From contig NC_088708.1 in NCBI RefSeq assembly GCF_963576615.1, positions 9,672,001-9,736,000 of the forward strand: 64,000 nt of DNA, written 5' to 3'. This document shows, one piece after another, positions 40,390 to 54,023 of this stretch. The translations under genes were made by a program, and so were the position numbers. The notes under the pieces are model-generated. The model did not search any database and had not been told where the DNA came from. It saw only the letters and a list, made by a program, of their open reading frames with translations. The stretch comes from Watersipora subatra (Eukaryota > Bryozoa > Gymnolaemata > Cheilostomatida > Watersiporidae). Each line of letters begins with the position of its first letter. Positions within the stretch are counted from its first letter, which is position 1.

Positions 40390-41264
40390 CTGACTAGTTG
40401 CTTGTACAGGCAGTACTTACAACAATGTGTGATGTCATCACTTTTCGATAAAGTTCCAACAATGGAATGTATTTCATAGTAATGCTAACACACAAAAATA
40501 CTTCACTATTTGAGTACATTTAAAATGTCTCGCTGCACAAACAGTGCCCATGTAAATACTTGTATACAAAACACATGACACCAAAACATGCATACCATAT
40601 ATGCTTTTAAATGTATATTAAATATGTTACTGTTTTACTTTAACAAGAGTATTTGTTAGTTTTTAAATGTTTGATGTTCATGCTAGTCTTAAAACTATTA
40701 TAGAATTGTATTCATTTTTTTAACACAACTCTGATATATTTGTATGCTTAGCAATCTTCAGCACTGGATATATGTTTGAAGTCTATAAGATATTGTATGA
40801 AAAGGCTTGTATGCTATAAATAGATATTTTAATAAACTTGAAATATAGTATTCATTTTTATTTTGTGATTATTGTAATTTGGCCATGACGGTAGTGCTTT
40901 GATTCCAACTGAACAGTTTCAATGACTTTTGAAGTTGCGTTCATTGAACCTGCTGAGGTCTGTTTCTGAACCTAGTTCAGCTTTCATAAAAATCAATTCT
41001 TCTTTAAGCAGCTGGATTTATTTTGTTTGGTTGCTATGAAATCACTTTTGATGGTTTTATAATTACTATTAACTGATTGGTGCTGCCAAGAACTTAAATA
41101 TATTTAGATTTATTTTGTGTGCATTAATATAATTTATAACCAATGATGCAAAGATATTTTTGCATTGGCAATTAAATTAAACTTTTTCTATTCAAAATTT
41201 TTTGCTTCAAAATGATTGCAACGATAAACTGATGTTCAACAACTCATGTACATATGTATACAAC
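40390..41264. other. Type B upstream segment, copy 4
   Basis: Homologue of 21246-22120 with scattered substitutions. No gene recognised. Confidence 0.45.
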
Positions 41265-41324
41265 AAGACAACACTCATTATAATTGGTTGAGTAACGACA
41301 ACACTCATTATAATTGGTTGAGTA
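41265..41324. repeat. 30-bp minisatellite, two copies
   Basis: Two units of the repeat that has six copies at 22121-22300. Confidence 0.85.
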
Positions 41325-41796
41325 AGTTTATATTACATCGTAATTGCAGATAAAGTTCTTTAACAACAATATAAATTATATCCGTCATTGAATATGAAAT
41401 CACTCTTTAGTTTTAGAAAATAAATATTCGTAAATAAATCTTTATAAATAAAATAAATATTTAACACACATTTCACGTGAAGATCTAACAATTAGTTTCT
41501 TTCAAAGTTGTCTCATCTGTAAATGCATGGGTAAACAACTTCTCTGCCGTGAAGAAGTTCATCTGATAATATTTATACTAGGATGAAAATTTAATATCAG
41601 GTTAGTCATGCATTGTTGTTGTTTTTGTGTTCATTTACCTGATGTTCTATTTTCTTCTTCAAATGTGTAGCAGTATTATTGAGATTAGCAGTTTTAAAGG
41701 CAGTGAAAATTACCATTTAGCAGTTATTTCTTGTTTTATAAATCAACTCAAGTTGTATGCGACTCATGAGAAACTAAAAGTATTTTTATTATATAC

Positions 41797-42418
41797 TTAG
41801 AAATTCCACAGTCATACAGCCCACGACCAAAGTGATATTGGAAAAAAGAAAGGGTACTGATGGTTGAGAAATGCAATATTAGCAGTCAAATAGGATAACT
41901 GCAATGGTAGCTGTAATGTACTGGGTGTTATTATATACAACAAATAGCAATAATGAAAGGAAAAGATTATATGTTTATATCTCTCCTCCTGCAAAAAAGA
42001 AATGCAATATTGGCCAATATTAGAAGTAAAATGCACTGATATTATTAGAATAACCAATATTATTTATATAGTAATAATAAAAAACCAATGCACAATTTTG
42101 TTTACATTTCAAAACGGCATAGCTAACAATATCACGAAGTTGTGATATTTATATAGATTTTTAAAAACTCTGTACTACGTAGTCATTGTCCTGTAGTCAT
42201 CCAAACTTATAATTAATTATTGCAATAATCTCATTAGAACCGTTAGAAAAAATATCATCGTCATGCCTTTACTTACACTGCGTTAGATTTTTAGAAAGTC
42301 TGTACTACGTAGTCATTGTTCTGTAGTCATCCAAACTTATAATTAATTATTGTAATAATCTTATAAGAAACGTTAAAAAATATCATCGTCATTGGTTTAC
42401 TTATACTGCTTTACTTGT
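41797..42418. other. Insertion of about 620 bp found only upstream of copy 4
   Basis: Relative to 22760-22790 and 54570-54600, this unit has an extra block between attatata and ctgtaagttaacacgc. Its right half contains two tandem 130-bp units sharing tgtactacgtagtcattg (42171 and 42301) and atccaaacttataattaatt. No termini or coding content recognised, so whether it is a mobile element is open. Confidence 0.55.
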
Positions 42419-42918
42419 ACTTATCTGTAAGTTAACACGCTAGGTTCTAATGTTACAAGGAGTATGCGCTAATGCTATATCTTGCCGCTTCGAAACCATC
42501 CCTCGGTTAAGATGTTTTCAGTTTTTTTGACAGAATCAGAAATGTTCTGAGCTCCTAACTCCTTAAACCAGGTAGTTCTATAAAAGTAGTTTTTCTTCTG
42601 ATTGTAGAGTTAATCAGTTTATATTAAAGGTTATTCCTCTATAGCATTCATCATCTTGTCTCTTGTACAAATTACCAGAGAATTCAGCTAGCTGACTTGT
42701 GTTTCTGAGCTGCTGTAGGTTTCACATCTTGCACACAGTGAGCAAGTGAAAGGCTTTTCTTGCAGTTGGTATAAAATAACCTTCATTGTTGACAAAGGAC
42801 TTTGGTCTTGCCAGCCATGGTTACTCTTACATGTGTAATAGTCGCTTAGCGTAATCAAGCAAAATTTAACTCTAACTGATATCACTTTGTGTCAAACTTG
42901 TGGCAACACTAATAATTG

Positions 42919-43075
42919 TATACTAACTGAGTAGTCACAATATACTAAAAGAGTAGTGACTGTATACTAACGGAGTAGTAACTGTATACTAACAGAGTAG
43001 TGACTGTATACTAACTTAATAGTGACTGTATACTAACAGAGATGTAATTGTATACCGACGAGCAGTAACTATATG
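42919..43075. repeat. 22-bp minisatellite, spacer after copy 4
   Basis: About seven units of the tatactaacagagtagtgac family. Confidence 0.8.
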
Positions 43076-45062
43076 TACTTTTTATGCTCACTCCAAACTT
43101 TCATACTGTTTGTGTTTCAGATTAGATATCCATTGAGCTTTTCCTTATCTCTACCTAAAGAGTTGAGGATTTAACAAAAATTGTAAGTCCTGTCAGAGTC
43201 TCCAACCGTAATACCTTATCTGCTCTCAACATTTACCTACTAATCAGGTAGTAACTCATAACTCACTGCTTTTGTACAACTATAAAATCTATAATAGCTC
43301 AAAAGGCAATATTTAGCTATCAAATATTTATAGCTTTTTCACTACAAAAACTTTTGCTCATTTTGACAAAATGAATTCGTGCCATAAGATTTGGCTGACA
43401 TACACTCAGTAGCTTTGCTGTAAAAGCTAAATATTCTGTTGGAGCCTTAATACAAAGTTTTTTAATTGGCAGAAAATTCTGCACAAGAGCCAATGCATGT
43501 GACAAGTGAAAGTCATGTTTAATATTTTTTTAGTTCAGTGAAACTAGCTGCTAAGAATATAAACTTTTTTGCAGTTTGACCAAAACACAGAGCTCCATTC
43601 TTTAATATAAAACTAGGGTTATCAGAAATATCTGAAAACAAGGTTGCTGTTTACATTTTTTTTTATCCGTGTCAAACTAAAAATATTGAAATTTATATTT
43701 ATTAAATGGTTCAAGTAGAAGGAAAACTAGCTGGTTATTTTTTTGATAAAATAATAATCTAACATCCTAGATTTATTGTGGCAAGATTTTTGGTGGACCT
43801 GTTAACTCCATTATCCGAAATCATTGTTTTTGTATAAAAACTAAGGCGAGCCATTATAAAGCCTTTCTGTAGCAAAAAAGTCAAGATTAATGTAATTTTT
43901 AAATGTAAAATATTTTGAAGATTATGATAATTTTCTATTCAATTGATAATATTAGAGAACAATTACAAAAATGAGAAAGTGTAAACACGTAATACACAAC
44001 TATCAAATATATAATAAATAGCTTTTTAATAATACTTTTAGTGAAGATTACGTTTAACTAGTAATTGCAATATTTGTTTTAAACAACAGAAATCTTATGG
44101 TTGTAGCACTTTGTGCACATATTGCACTAACAAAAACACTTTTCCAATGTGTTTCTACGTGATTCCAAAAGCTGAAACTTACACTCGTTGGATGTTGTCC
44201 TTTTCTGATTGGCTATTTGTCTGACAATGTAACATGAGCAATCGGAAACCTGACTGAATATCTAGCAAGCTTCTGATTCGCAAATGATCAACATTTATTT
44301 TCAATGATCGACTGACACGATCTTTAGCAAAACCTGCCTGATTATCAGCTAGTCTATACACGGCTTAAGTAGGCTTGTCACAAAAATAGTTCAAGGCTAT
44401 CTTTGAATTTCACTTTAAATAATGTAATTAAAGCACCAGACCGTTTATAAAGATTTAAAACTTAAGTTTTAAGCAGATAAGGAAGTAATTTACGACTAAA
44501 GCGAGTCCCTCACTTTTTTATGAAGAAATGCAAGGTCCATAATTGGCCATAGTTATTCATTTTGATGATAATAATCTAGCTAGCTACTCAATCAAATCAT
44601 CTGACTCAGTACTAATCATACCACTCTATATAGATAGACGGATAATTAGATTTCTATGATAGTACTATTTCTGTAGTGAGTCATCCATAAAAATAGTAAC
44701 TAGTAAATGTAAGTCTGCCCCTTTTTACCTGAAACATTGTTGATTTTTCCAAGTGTCCTCAAAAATAAAAAAATGGGAGTTTGTGATAGAGTGGTTAGTA
44801 TAATTGTGTAAAGGTGCGAGTGAACTGTTGTTACTACAGTTGACTGTACGTTGCTTTTTATGACTACCAGCAGTGCTAGTATAACATAACAATAATAATA
44901 ATAACAGTAGTAGCAACAATAACAACAATGTATTTACATATACAAGAAAAAAATCAACTATGTACAGTTCCTACTTTAAGAGGGCGGTATCTGTCGTGTT
45001 TAACAAAAACATTAAGACGTTAATGAATAAAACAATGACTTTCACTTGCACCTCCCCACAAA
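43076..45062. other. Spacer between RhoGAP copies 4 and 5
   Basis: Spacer family member with the extra block of type B (about 43850-44330) and an AAT/AAC microsatellite at about 44887-44930. No supported gene. Confidence 0.5.
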
Positions 45063-48000
45063 CTATATCAGGGAAACTTTGAGATAATATCCTGGTGGAA
45101 AGCAAGCCTTGCGTATAATTATCATTTGTCTTCTCTTGATAGCCAGAAGCGCTTCATCGATTGGTGTGTCATACTTGGGTAGAAATCTCACTCCTGGAAC
45201 ATTATATACATGTATTTATATAGCAGGTAATATTTTAATTCTGTTGACAGATTTATAGAGAAAACAAAAGTAAAAATTTGAAACAGGCCAAGTGTCAAAC
45301 TACTTGTTAAGTCTTTGTAATACAGAAACAGATACACGATCCGCATAACAACTTTAACATAGAACATAGGTCACTCTTGTATCACTTGTTAAATCTTTTG
45401 TATCATCGAACATTTGCAAATGTTTGTTATCAACTGATAGATTGACCTTGACCTATTTAGCATCTGTGACATTGTTCCTGGCTCTCAGCACTAGCTAGTG
45501 TAATTGCCCTGTTATAGATTTAAGTGAAAAGAAAGGTATATAAATACCAGAATCGAAGGATGGAGATGGAGGTGTCTCCTTGTACGGCTGGTAGTGCCAT
45601 GGAGGTAACTCGGAGAGAGAGTCGGAGGTGGCAACAGATGCTCTAGTCTTATCAGATAAGACGGCTGGTGTGGAGTGAGCCACTGGCAAACACCGTTTCA
45701 CAGAATAACTTATTACTGGCGAAGAGCTAGTAGCAGGCTTTTCAATCGAGGTTGGTGTTGAAGTCGTCGGTGAGAAGGCCATTGTTAATGCTCGCTTTGG
45801 GGCAATCTCCGAACCTGTACTTGACACCTGGCAGTCATGTTGTACACAGTTATTGGATGTAATGGAATTTCTGGTAGTTGGTGGTACTCTGGATGATGAA
45901 GAGATTCGAGCGGTTGAAACGGATGCAGTAGAATTTTGAAGAGGTGTTGATGGAAAGATCACATCATAGTTGATAATAATGGTCTCGACTATGTCTTTTT
46001 GTCTGTCCAAAGCCTTTCTTAACTTAGATGGTTCTGTTGTGTTTTTCATCCTAGATCAGGTGAAATTTGTATTAGTCCACTATTCACAAGTGATGCATGG
46101 TAAAAGGCAGGTCATGCCAGTGAGATATTGATGCTATGATTTGTAACCAACTTTTATGTAGAGTTTACAATTGAACTAGAATAAAACTGTAATAGTAAAG
46201 AACGGCCTTTCCAGTTTTGAGTTTTTCTCAATAAATTATGAGATATTTGCTACGTATTTCACTATTATTCCCACAGCCCCTTAGCTGCCTGCTTATTCTT
46301 AACTTGAGGTATGACGCCATCTTTTATGTTTTGGTTAAATAAAAAAGGATCAAACACCTCAAAATGTCCCCAACAAATCAGCAAATATTTTTGTAGCATA
46401 TATAAAAAAATAAAAAAATATATAATTTCTAAAAGGAATTAAGCAATAAACGTGAATCAACTATACTAATAGCTAAGTCTACATTAAAGTGTAGAATAGA
46501 CATTCACCATATTTGCAGTGATCAAATTGATGATGTAATCCAGTTGAAGTGAAAATTACCATTTCAGGCTCTGTGGAGTTTTGTTATAGCTAAATTCTTC
46601 TAGGAGCAAACTTACTTTGACAAGTTAGGGCCCCAGACTACAGCCAGGTTGGACGCAGTCATTCCTGTTTCTTTGTGTTGAGCAGACAGCCTTGCAAGGT
46701 GCCCAAATATATACTTTGCTGTTCTGAAAGTATATTTAATGATAGTTGAGTGACTAAGATAACAGAATAACATATTTCTATCTTTATTTAACCTTTATAT
46801 CACCAACAGCTACATATATAAACGTATGGTATTCAGGAAGGTGTGTATGAAGATGATAAAGGTAATGCACAGCAAGTATAACATATTGATGATGTCACTG
46901 AGGGAACTAGAAACCAGATAAGGAATTATGGACGGTTGGGGGACAGTCAATAGGGCGACAGACACTTAGGCGACACTTTCGGTTCGAAAGGCGACAACTT
47001 CAGACGGAAGGGCGATATAGCGGACAAACAGGCGACAATTCTGGACATTGAGGCAACAATTCTGAGGGCAGGATTGATTCAAAATATTAAGTCCTGTTAT
47101 GTTGTTGTGAATTAGTAGTGAACACTAACAAGACGCCAACTTTATTGATGCCCAGATCGGAATTCTTGCATTAGTCTTGGCATCTATTACCTGCTTATAT
47201 CCTCATTAATCCGATTACATTATTCTTTTACACACAGTAGAATTTCATATTGTATTATTGAATGTACCCAATATTTATTTAATTGAGATGGTTATTATTA
47301 AAAAAAATGCTGAGATTAATCTGTCTTTAATCGCCCAACTATTCTTCTGTTCATCCTTTTCCACAAATTTAACTCTAGAGTCTGTCAACTCCACACACTC
47401 AGAAGTCATTTAGCCAGTCACTATTTTCTTTTTCACATCCTTCCTTCCTTGAATGCTTGGAAAAACTGGCAAGTTGCTTATCAGTGTGGCAAGAGTCTGA
47501 GATTCTTTACCGCCTAATTTATAACATCATAGAGGTACCAACTTTTATAACCCCTTTGTAGCGATGCATTCTTGAGTCACTAGCATACCGCTGTTGATGA
47601 GTCATTATACTATCTTTGGCTCATGTATCATGTATTAGGATCCTCAGTAGTAGCTCTCAAAGTAATGTATATTCTTGTTCTGATTGCAGTATGAAAATAA
47701 ATACATACATATGAGTTTAGCTTGATACATTTTAATAAATTTGCTTTTTGGTAGATTTATACAAATAGTAAAGCTGATTTTTATCATATATAACTTTCAA
47801 AAATACGTATATCAATAGTTTGCAGCATTAATTTTTTTTACAATGCCTTTATTCTGATTGATACTATGTAGATAAACCCATCTAACGATAGAACTTCTCT
47901 TTCCTATCTAGAATGACGAGATCAGGTTCACGGTTATAAATTGGCAACTGAATATTACTTTCTGCTAATTCTAAAACTTAAATGAAAAGATAATTTGAAT

Positions 48001-51000
48001 TACAGGAGTATAATTATACCCAGTGACTCGCAGGTACTCGAATGCACTTGCACTTCCAATCATACACAAAAATAATTGCAGGAAATTCCCTACACCACTA
48101 TTTAATAAAGTTGTTATTAAAGTTCAAGCCAATGGCTGTCTATGTAATATCTTCCCATCTTTTTTGAAGTCTGTCCTTTGTTAAAATAGTCATGTATAAA
48201 AAAGATTCACAGTGCGTGTTAAAATGCAAAATATAGTACATGATGTGGCACGTGGCAGCATTAACCTGCAACTGAGTATATATCACAAAGGTCATTGAGG
48301 TGTTGATCACTCCTCATTATCTCAAACTACAGGTTGTGTGTGCCATCGGGATCTGTGACAAGAGTAATTCGGTCAAATATCTCAAGTGACTCTAAAGGTA
48401 ACATGGCATCAGGACCGGTTAATTTCTATGCTTTGGAATGGATCATTTCTCCATAAGCTTTCTGTGATGCTGTTTAGTCTTCTTGCAACAAGCTGCAGAA
48501 GTTAGTAAAATATGGATATATCTTAGACACCTATGTCAGAAAAATCCTTCATTCTTCATACTCAAATAAAATCGCGACAAACATACATCAGTGTGAACCG
48601 CCTATTGAGTCTGCATTATAATGACATTGAATTATTATCATAATTGTAAAGAAACAAGGATAAGGAAATCATTATTTCCACAAGTGAATGAGAAATCACA
48701 ATAATAGGGAATTGTCTTTTCATCTCACACAAAGAGCAAACTTCTCCCAGCTACTGTGAATTTCGACGATCGAAACCATAAAACTATTTCTTCTCGAGGT
48801 AAGATAACTCTAAAATTTCAACAATCGGAGACAAGATTGTCGACATTTTAGCCGAGAACGTGACTTTTCGAACAGTTTTGAACAAACATTCTGATACAAA
48901 AACAAGTTTTGGTGTTTTAATTGAATAAGCTAGATGCATTTTTAGAAACAAAACCTTAATATTTTGTTAATTGTCTGGGCTAGCATAATCAGAGAAATCT
49001 CACCAATGGCGTTTAAAAATACATGTTGCATTTTCGATTTATAAAAAAGTCTGTAAAAAACAATAACACTGTCAAGGCTACGTTTCAAAAATATACGTAA
49101 GCATTGCACACGATGACAGCTTGTCATAGCTTGTCAGTACATTACCTCGCCTTCAACCAAACAGCAAATTTGTCGCCTTTCAGTCTGGAATTGTCGCCGG
49201 TTTGTCTGCCGTGTCGCCTTTCCGTCTGAAGTTGTCGCCTTTCAAACCAAAAGTGTCGCCTAAGTGTCTGTCGCCCTAGTGACTGTCGCCCAAAAGTCCA
49301 GTTACCCAGATAAGACATCAGGTACATGTATAAGAATCAATTCTCATTGGTCTGTCCATTAACCAGTAAGGAGTAGGCAAGGTAAGTTATAGTATACTAT
49401 CTCTTCAAGGACAGCCACTACTTCATGTGCTAGTGGTTTGGAACTTTTTCATTTGGCCAAATTGAAATTTTTGATCTTTAAACCCAACATATAGTTTACA
49501 TGTTGGTTATAACCCATATTCTTCATAGTTGTATACAATTCTGGAGTTGTCTACACTCAAAGACCGATACCCATTTAGATTTATAATACGCCCTAAGATG
49601 ACGATGTTACTTTCATCTTCCTACACCCCAACCTAAAAGTGTCTATCTTGTAGACTATGGGTGACTAGTGAACTGATACCTGTAATATGATGATGGTAGG
49701 TTCTCTATATAGTGCTTCAGCTCCTCCAAGCCTCCCTCAACCTAAAAGTTTAACTAAATTTATAAATTACTCATTTCCACTAGTCAATGAGGCTGAAGGA
49801 ACTAGTAAACACTTGTTATCTTTATATACATGTTTGTATGTTCAACCCTAGTTAGGAGCATAAACATATAAAAAAATAACAACATCTACAGCAAATCAAT
49901 ACTAACTTGAGTGTAATTATAAAATGGTATTTATGATTAGACACCAATAAATATTATAATCAAACATCAACAATAAGTATAATAACAAAACACTAGCAAT
50001 GACATAATAATGAAACGCTAACAATAATTATAGTAATGAGACACTAACAATAAATATAATAATAAAACACTAATAAAAAATATAATAGTGAAACAATGAC
50101 AATAAATATAAAAATAAAACACTAACAATAAACATAATAATGAAACACTAACAATAAATATAGTAATGAAACATTAACAATAAATATAGTGATGAAACAC
50201 TAACAATAAATATAGTGATGAAACACTAACAATAAATATAGCAATGAAACACTAACAATAAATATAGTAATGAAACACTAACAATAAATATAGTAATTAA
50301 ACACTAATAATAAATATAGTAATGAAACATTAACAATAAATATAGTAATGAAACACTAACAATAAATATAGAAATAAAACACTAACAATAAATATAGAAA
50401 TAAAACATCAATAATATATAGTAATGAAACACTAACAATAAATATAGTAATGAAAGACTAACAATAAGTATAATAATGACACACTAACAATAAATATAGT
50501 AATAAAACACTAATAATAAATATAGTAATGAAACATTAACAATAAATATGGTAATTACTAACAACAAGTATAATAACTTAGATGGTAATCAGGTAGTCAC
50601 TCAGCTCAAAGAATAGATTGTCGAAAACATTCCTTACATTTATGTCTTCAACTTGTCCAAGTAAAGATGATGATAAATTCCTGAAATATTCTTTCAGAAT
50701 GGCAGCAATGGTGTGCGGTTGTTCTTCGTTGAGATCTACTGTTTCAGATGTCGATGAGAACTTTGACCTACCAATAATCAGGTCATTAATAGCTCGCAAG
50801 GAAAACAGTTGTATCACAGTTAGTGGTAATGAAACACATTGACTTTTATTACTACTAATGCTATGTATATCTAAAAGCTTAAATAAATTACGTCTTAAAT
50901 TGCATTATAATTTTATTAATCGCTACTAAATTATGCATGAAACAAGTTTGTTAGATCCGCATTATACTTGCAGACAAACTATAAAAAACATTGTATTACA

Positions 51001-52077
51001 GTTACAGTTAGCGCACTAATATAATTATGTTTAGGCAAAGAAAACAAAATCAATTCTTATCAAAAATTTTAACTTTTCTCAAAAGCTTTTCACCTTCATT
51101 TAAGAACTTTTATTCTAAAAAAGTTGCCACTGTTTTTTGTCAACTTGAGAAATACTCAAGCAAGTTTAAAAGATTGTACTTTTCTTGTTTGAGAATTTGG
51201 ACTGACGGTCTTAATCTTAGAGTAATTTACATACAGGTAATTCCATATAGTATATCTTCAACTAGAGTTAGTTTTTAAGAATTGTAATGAGTCCATTTAC
51301 CAGTTTTTTGCAACTATTATTTCCTTTATAATACTGTAAACAAAATGGATCAGAATCTTCACCTGTATTTTCCTTGATCTAATGCCGGGTCAAAACACCT
51401 GCTATTAAAATACGCTGACTCTCAACTCACTCTCAACGCTCTAGAATTAATGTACGGACTACTGCTTGCTATTAAATTTAGATACAGGTTGTTGTGCTGT
51501 TCAGAAATACAATAGGATCTGCTATACAGCTTCTCAAGGCTTATATTTTATTGAAACTATTGATGATAAAATAGCCATAAATCTGAGTGGTAAAACTATC
51601 TTTTTAGCATGCGGCCCGAAGAGATGGGATTTTAACAAGTTGCTGTTACAATTTATCATTACAATGATGCATTTTATATGCCTTTCCAAGTCCCGAGCTG
51701 ATGCTAGACTGCAACTATTGTAAAGTTTTGTACTCACCTTAGACTGTGAACCTTGGAAGCGGCCGAAGATATCCTGTAAATTCCATGCACCATCCCATAT
51801 TCTTCAATAGCACTAGCACAGGTTCTAACTAATTCTGGGACTACAAAAAGTTGCAGTATACAAGATTATCCTTGAGGTATGTTTTAACATCAGAGGGTTC
51901 TAAAATTATATTTTATTATAGATGAGAAAATGTTATAAAACAGTCAAATTGATGATGCATTATAAAAAGAAGTGCACAACTCACCATCTACTGAGGGTTT
52001 CGCAGCAACAAGTGATTCGCTCGGGGTAGACTTAGTTGTATTTCTTCCAAAAAGCCTTAGGAACCACTGTCTTATCA
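45063..52077 (-). CDS. RhoGAP-domain protein, CdGAP/ARHGAP31-33-like, array copy 5 (type B)
   Basis: Exons in transcript order: 51985-52077, 51738-51840, 50638-50767, 49680-49741, 46616-46723, 45548-46050, 45063-45193. Lengths and phases equal the other copies and frames are open. First core exon has FLRLFGRNTTKSTPSES and KPSVD; domain PELVRTCASAIEEYG and GIYRISSAASKVHSLR. The donor of the 62-nt exon is GTATCA rather than GTAATC. A 2.4-kb transposon (46923-49305) lies in the following intron. The candidate upstream exon at 52117-52164 has lost its AG acceptor (AT), so the 5' structure may be altered in this copy. Confidence 0.75.
46923..49305. mobile_element. Long-TIR transposon with 9-bp target duplication, copy 5 only
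   Basis: Terminal inverted repeats of roughly 120-150 bp contain many copies of ggcgaca (for example agggcgacagacacttaggc at both ends). The target ccagataag is duplicated at 46914-46922 and 49306-49314; copies 2 and 4 show the empty site gaaaccagataagacatc, with one substitution in copy 4. A 9-bp duplication with long repeats suggests a Mutator-like or foldback element. The 2 kb interior shows no transposase that I recognise. Confidence 0.8.
49945..50551. repeat. 26-bp minisatellite, copy 5
   Basis: About 23 units, more diverged than in copies 2 and 4, which suggests less recent homogenisation. Confidence 0.85.
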
Positions 52078-52270
52078 CTACAAAGAGCATTAACATTAAT
52101 GAAATATCAAAGTGACCAGTATGTAGTTGATACGGAAGACAGACAGTAAGAAACTTGAAAAAGGATGTAAACAGCAAGTAGTTATAAGGAATAGTGCTTA
52201 CTAGTGAGGTTATGACAGATAGCAGTTTGGTAAGCAGTGAAATAGTTCTCCTGAATAAAGAGAGCAGTCG

Positions 52271-54023
52271 CTGACTAGTTGCTTGTACAGGCAGTAGTTA
52301 CAACAATGTGTGATGTCATCACTTTTCGATGAAATTCCAACAATGGAATGTATTTCATAGTAATGCTAACACACAAAAATACTTCACTATTTGAGTACAT
52401 TTAAAATTTTTCGCAGCACAAACAGTACCCATGTAAATACTTGTATACAAAACACATGACACCAAAACATGTATACCGTATATGCTTTTAAATGTATATT
52501 AAATATGTTACTGTTTAGCTTTAACATGAGTATTTGTCAGTTTTTAAATATTTGATGCTCATGCTAGTCTTAAACCTATTATAGAATTGTATTCATTCTT
52601 TTTAGCACAAATCTGATATATTTGTATGCTTAGCAATATTCAGCACTTTATAAATGCTTGTAGTCTATAAGATATTGTACGAAAAGGTTTGTATGCTATA
52701 AATAGGTATTTTAATAAACTTGAAATATAATATTCATTTTTATTTTGTGATTATTGTAATTTAGCCATAACGAAAGTGCTTTGATTCTAACTGAACAGTT
52801 TCAATTACTTTGAAGTTGCGTTCATTGAACCAGCTGAGGTCTGTTTCTGAACCTAGTTCAGCGTTCATAAAAATCAATTCTTCTTTAAAGGTTGACTTGC
52901 AACAAAATTCACATTACAGTTATTTGGTATCAAAAGATTTACCATGTCTTACTCTGCTGTGTTGTAAGTGCTAAATATGTGGAAATGTGATTACAAGCTC
53001 TTAAAAGCTCAAAAACGAAAAGCCGCTGTAAATTGGAATCTCTTCATTTCGATGATGCAACCACGAAATTTGGTTATCGTCTTGTCACGTATGTTCTCAC
53101 ATGAATTGAAAGGCCAATTAAAAGCTCAATATAAAACATCGTAGTACTAGTTTATGACAAACACTTCGGGTTTTACCGAAGACCCCGTATCAAATATAGA
53201 TGCTCGCTACTTTACAGTTTTGTTTCGGCCTGGTCTAATCGGCAAGTCGTAATCTGATCATGTGACCCAATACTTCGCAAATAATTTCTGCAGCACTTTT
53301 CGATTATCACAAGTGACCAACAGGCTCGTCATGATTATCAGACAATGATATGTACTCCTTCAAGCTAAGGCTAAAAAATTAAACGAATTGTTATGGTAAG
53401 TTATAAGATATCAGTGCTAAAAGTGACAGCATTACGATGATGATAAAACAGACGCGTAAGAACAATAGACATGGTTTTATTGAATGCGTGAAGTATATTT
53501 GTGAAATATTTCGACGAATAAGGTTTCATGAAAGTGTAAACAGAAACCATCTAACACAGCTACGTCACACTTCAGCCATTTTGGAAAGAGTATTCAAACT
53601 ACGGCGGTCTCGTGTGGCTGCGATTTTCTGTTCGTTTTTGAGCTTTTAAGAGCTTGTAATCACCTTTCCACATATTTTGCACCTACAACACAACAGAGTA
53701 AGACACGGTGAATCTTTTCATATCAAATAACGGTAATGTGAATTTTGTTGCAAGTCAACCTTTAAGCAGTTGGATTTATTTTGTTTGGCTGCTGTAAAAT
53801 CACTTTTGATGGTTTTATAATTACTATAAACTGATTGGTGCTGCCAAGAACTTAAATATATTTAGATTTATTTTGTGTGCATTAATATAATTTATAACCA
53901 ATGATGCAAAGATATTCTTGCATTTGGCAATTAAATTAAACTTTTTCTATTCGAAATTTTTTGCTTCAAAATGGTTGTAACGATAAACTGATGTTCAACA
54001 ACTCATGTACATATGTATACAAC
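52271..54023. other. Type B upstream segment of copy 5, split by a TTAA element
   Basis: Homologue of 21246-22120 with an 873-bp insertion (52889-53761). No gene recognised. The flanking halves join in the empty-site form at about 21862-21870 (cttctttaagcagc). Confidence 0.5.
52889..53761. mobile_element. TTAA-target long-inverted-repeat element, second copy
   Basis: Same family as 3732-4607, ends AGGTTGACTTGCAACAAAAT and its inverse, flanked on both sides by intact TTAA (52885-52888, 53762-53765). It occupies a different site of the unit from the copy 1 insertion, so the two are separate transpositions. A short open frame at 53437-53649 lies inside it and matches no family I know. Confidence 0.85.

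Noticed and set aside
42688-42885. Zinc-finger-like frame (KPFTCSLCARC), also near 11439, 32199 and 54797
   Set aside because: Only part of a finger, no His pair, and the frame is shifted or stopped in other units.
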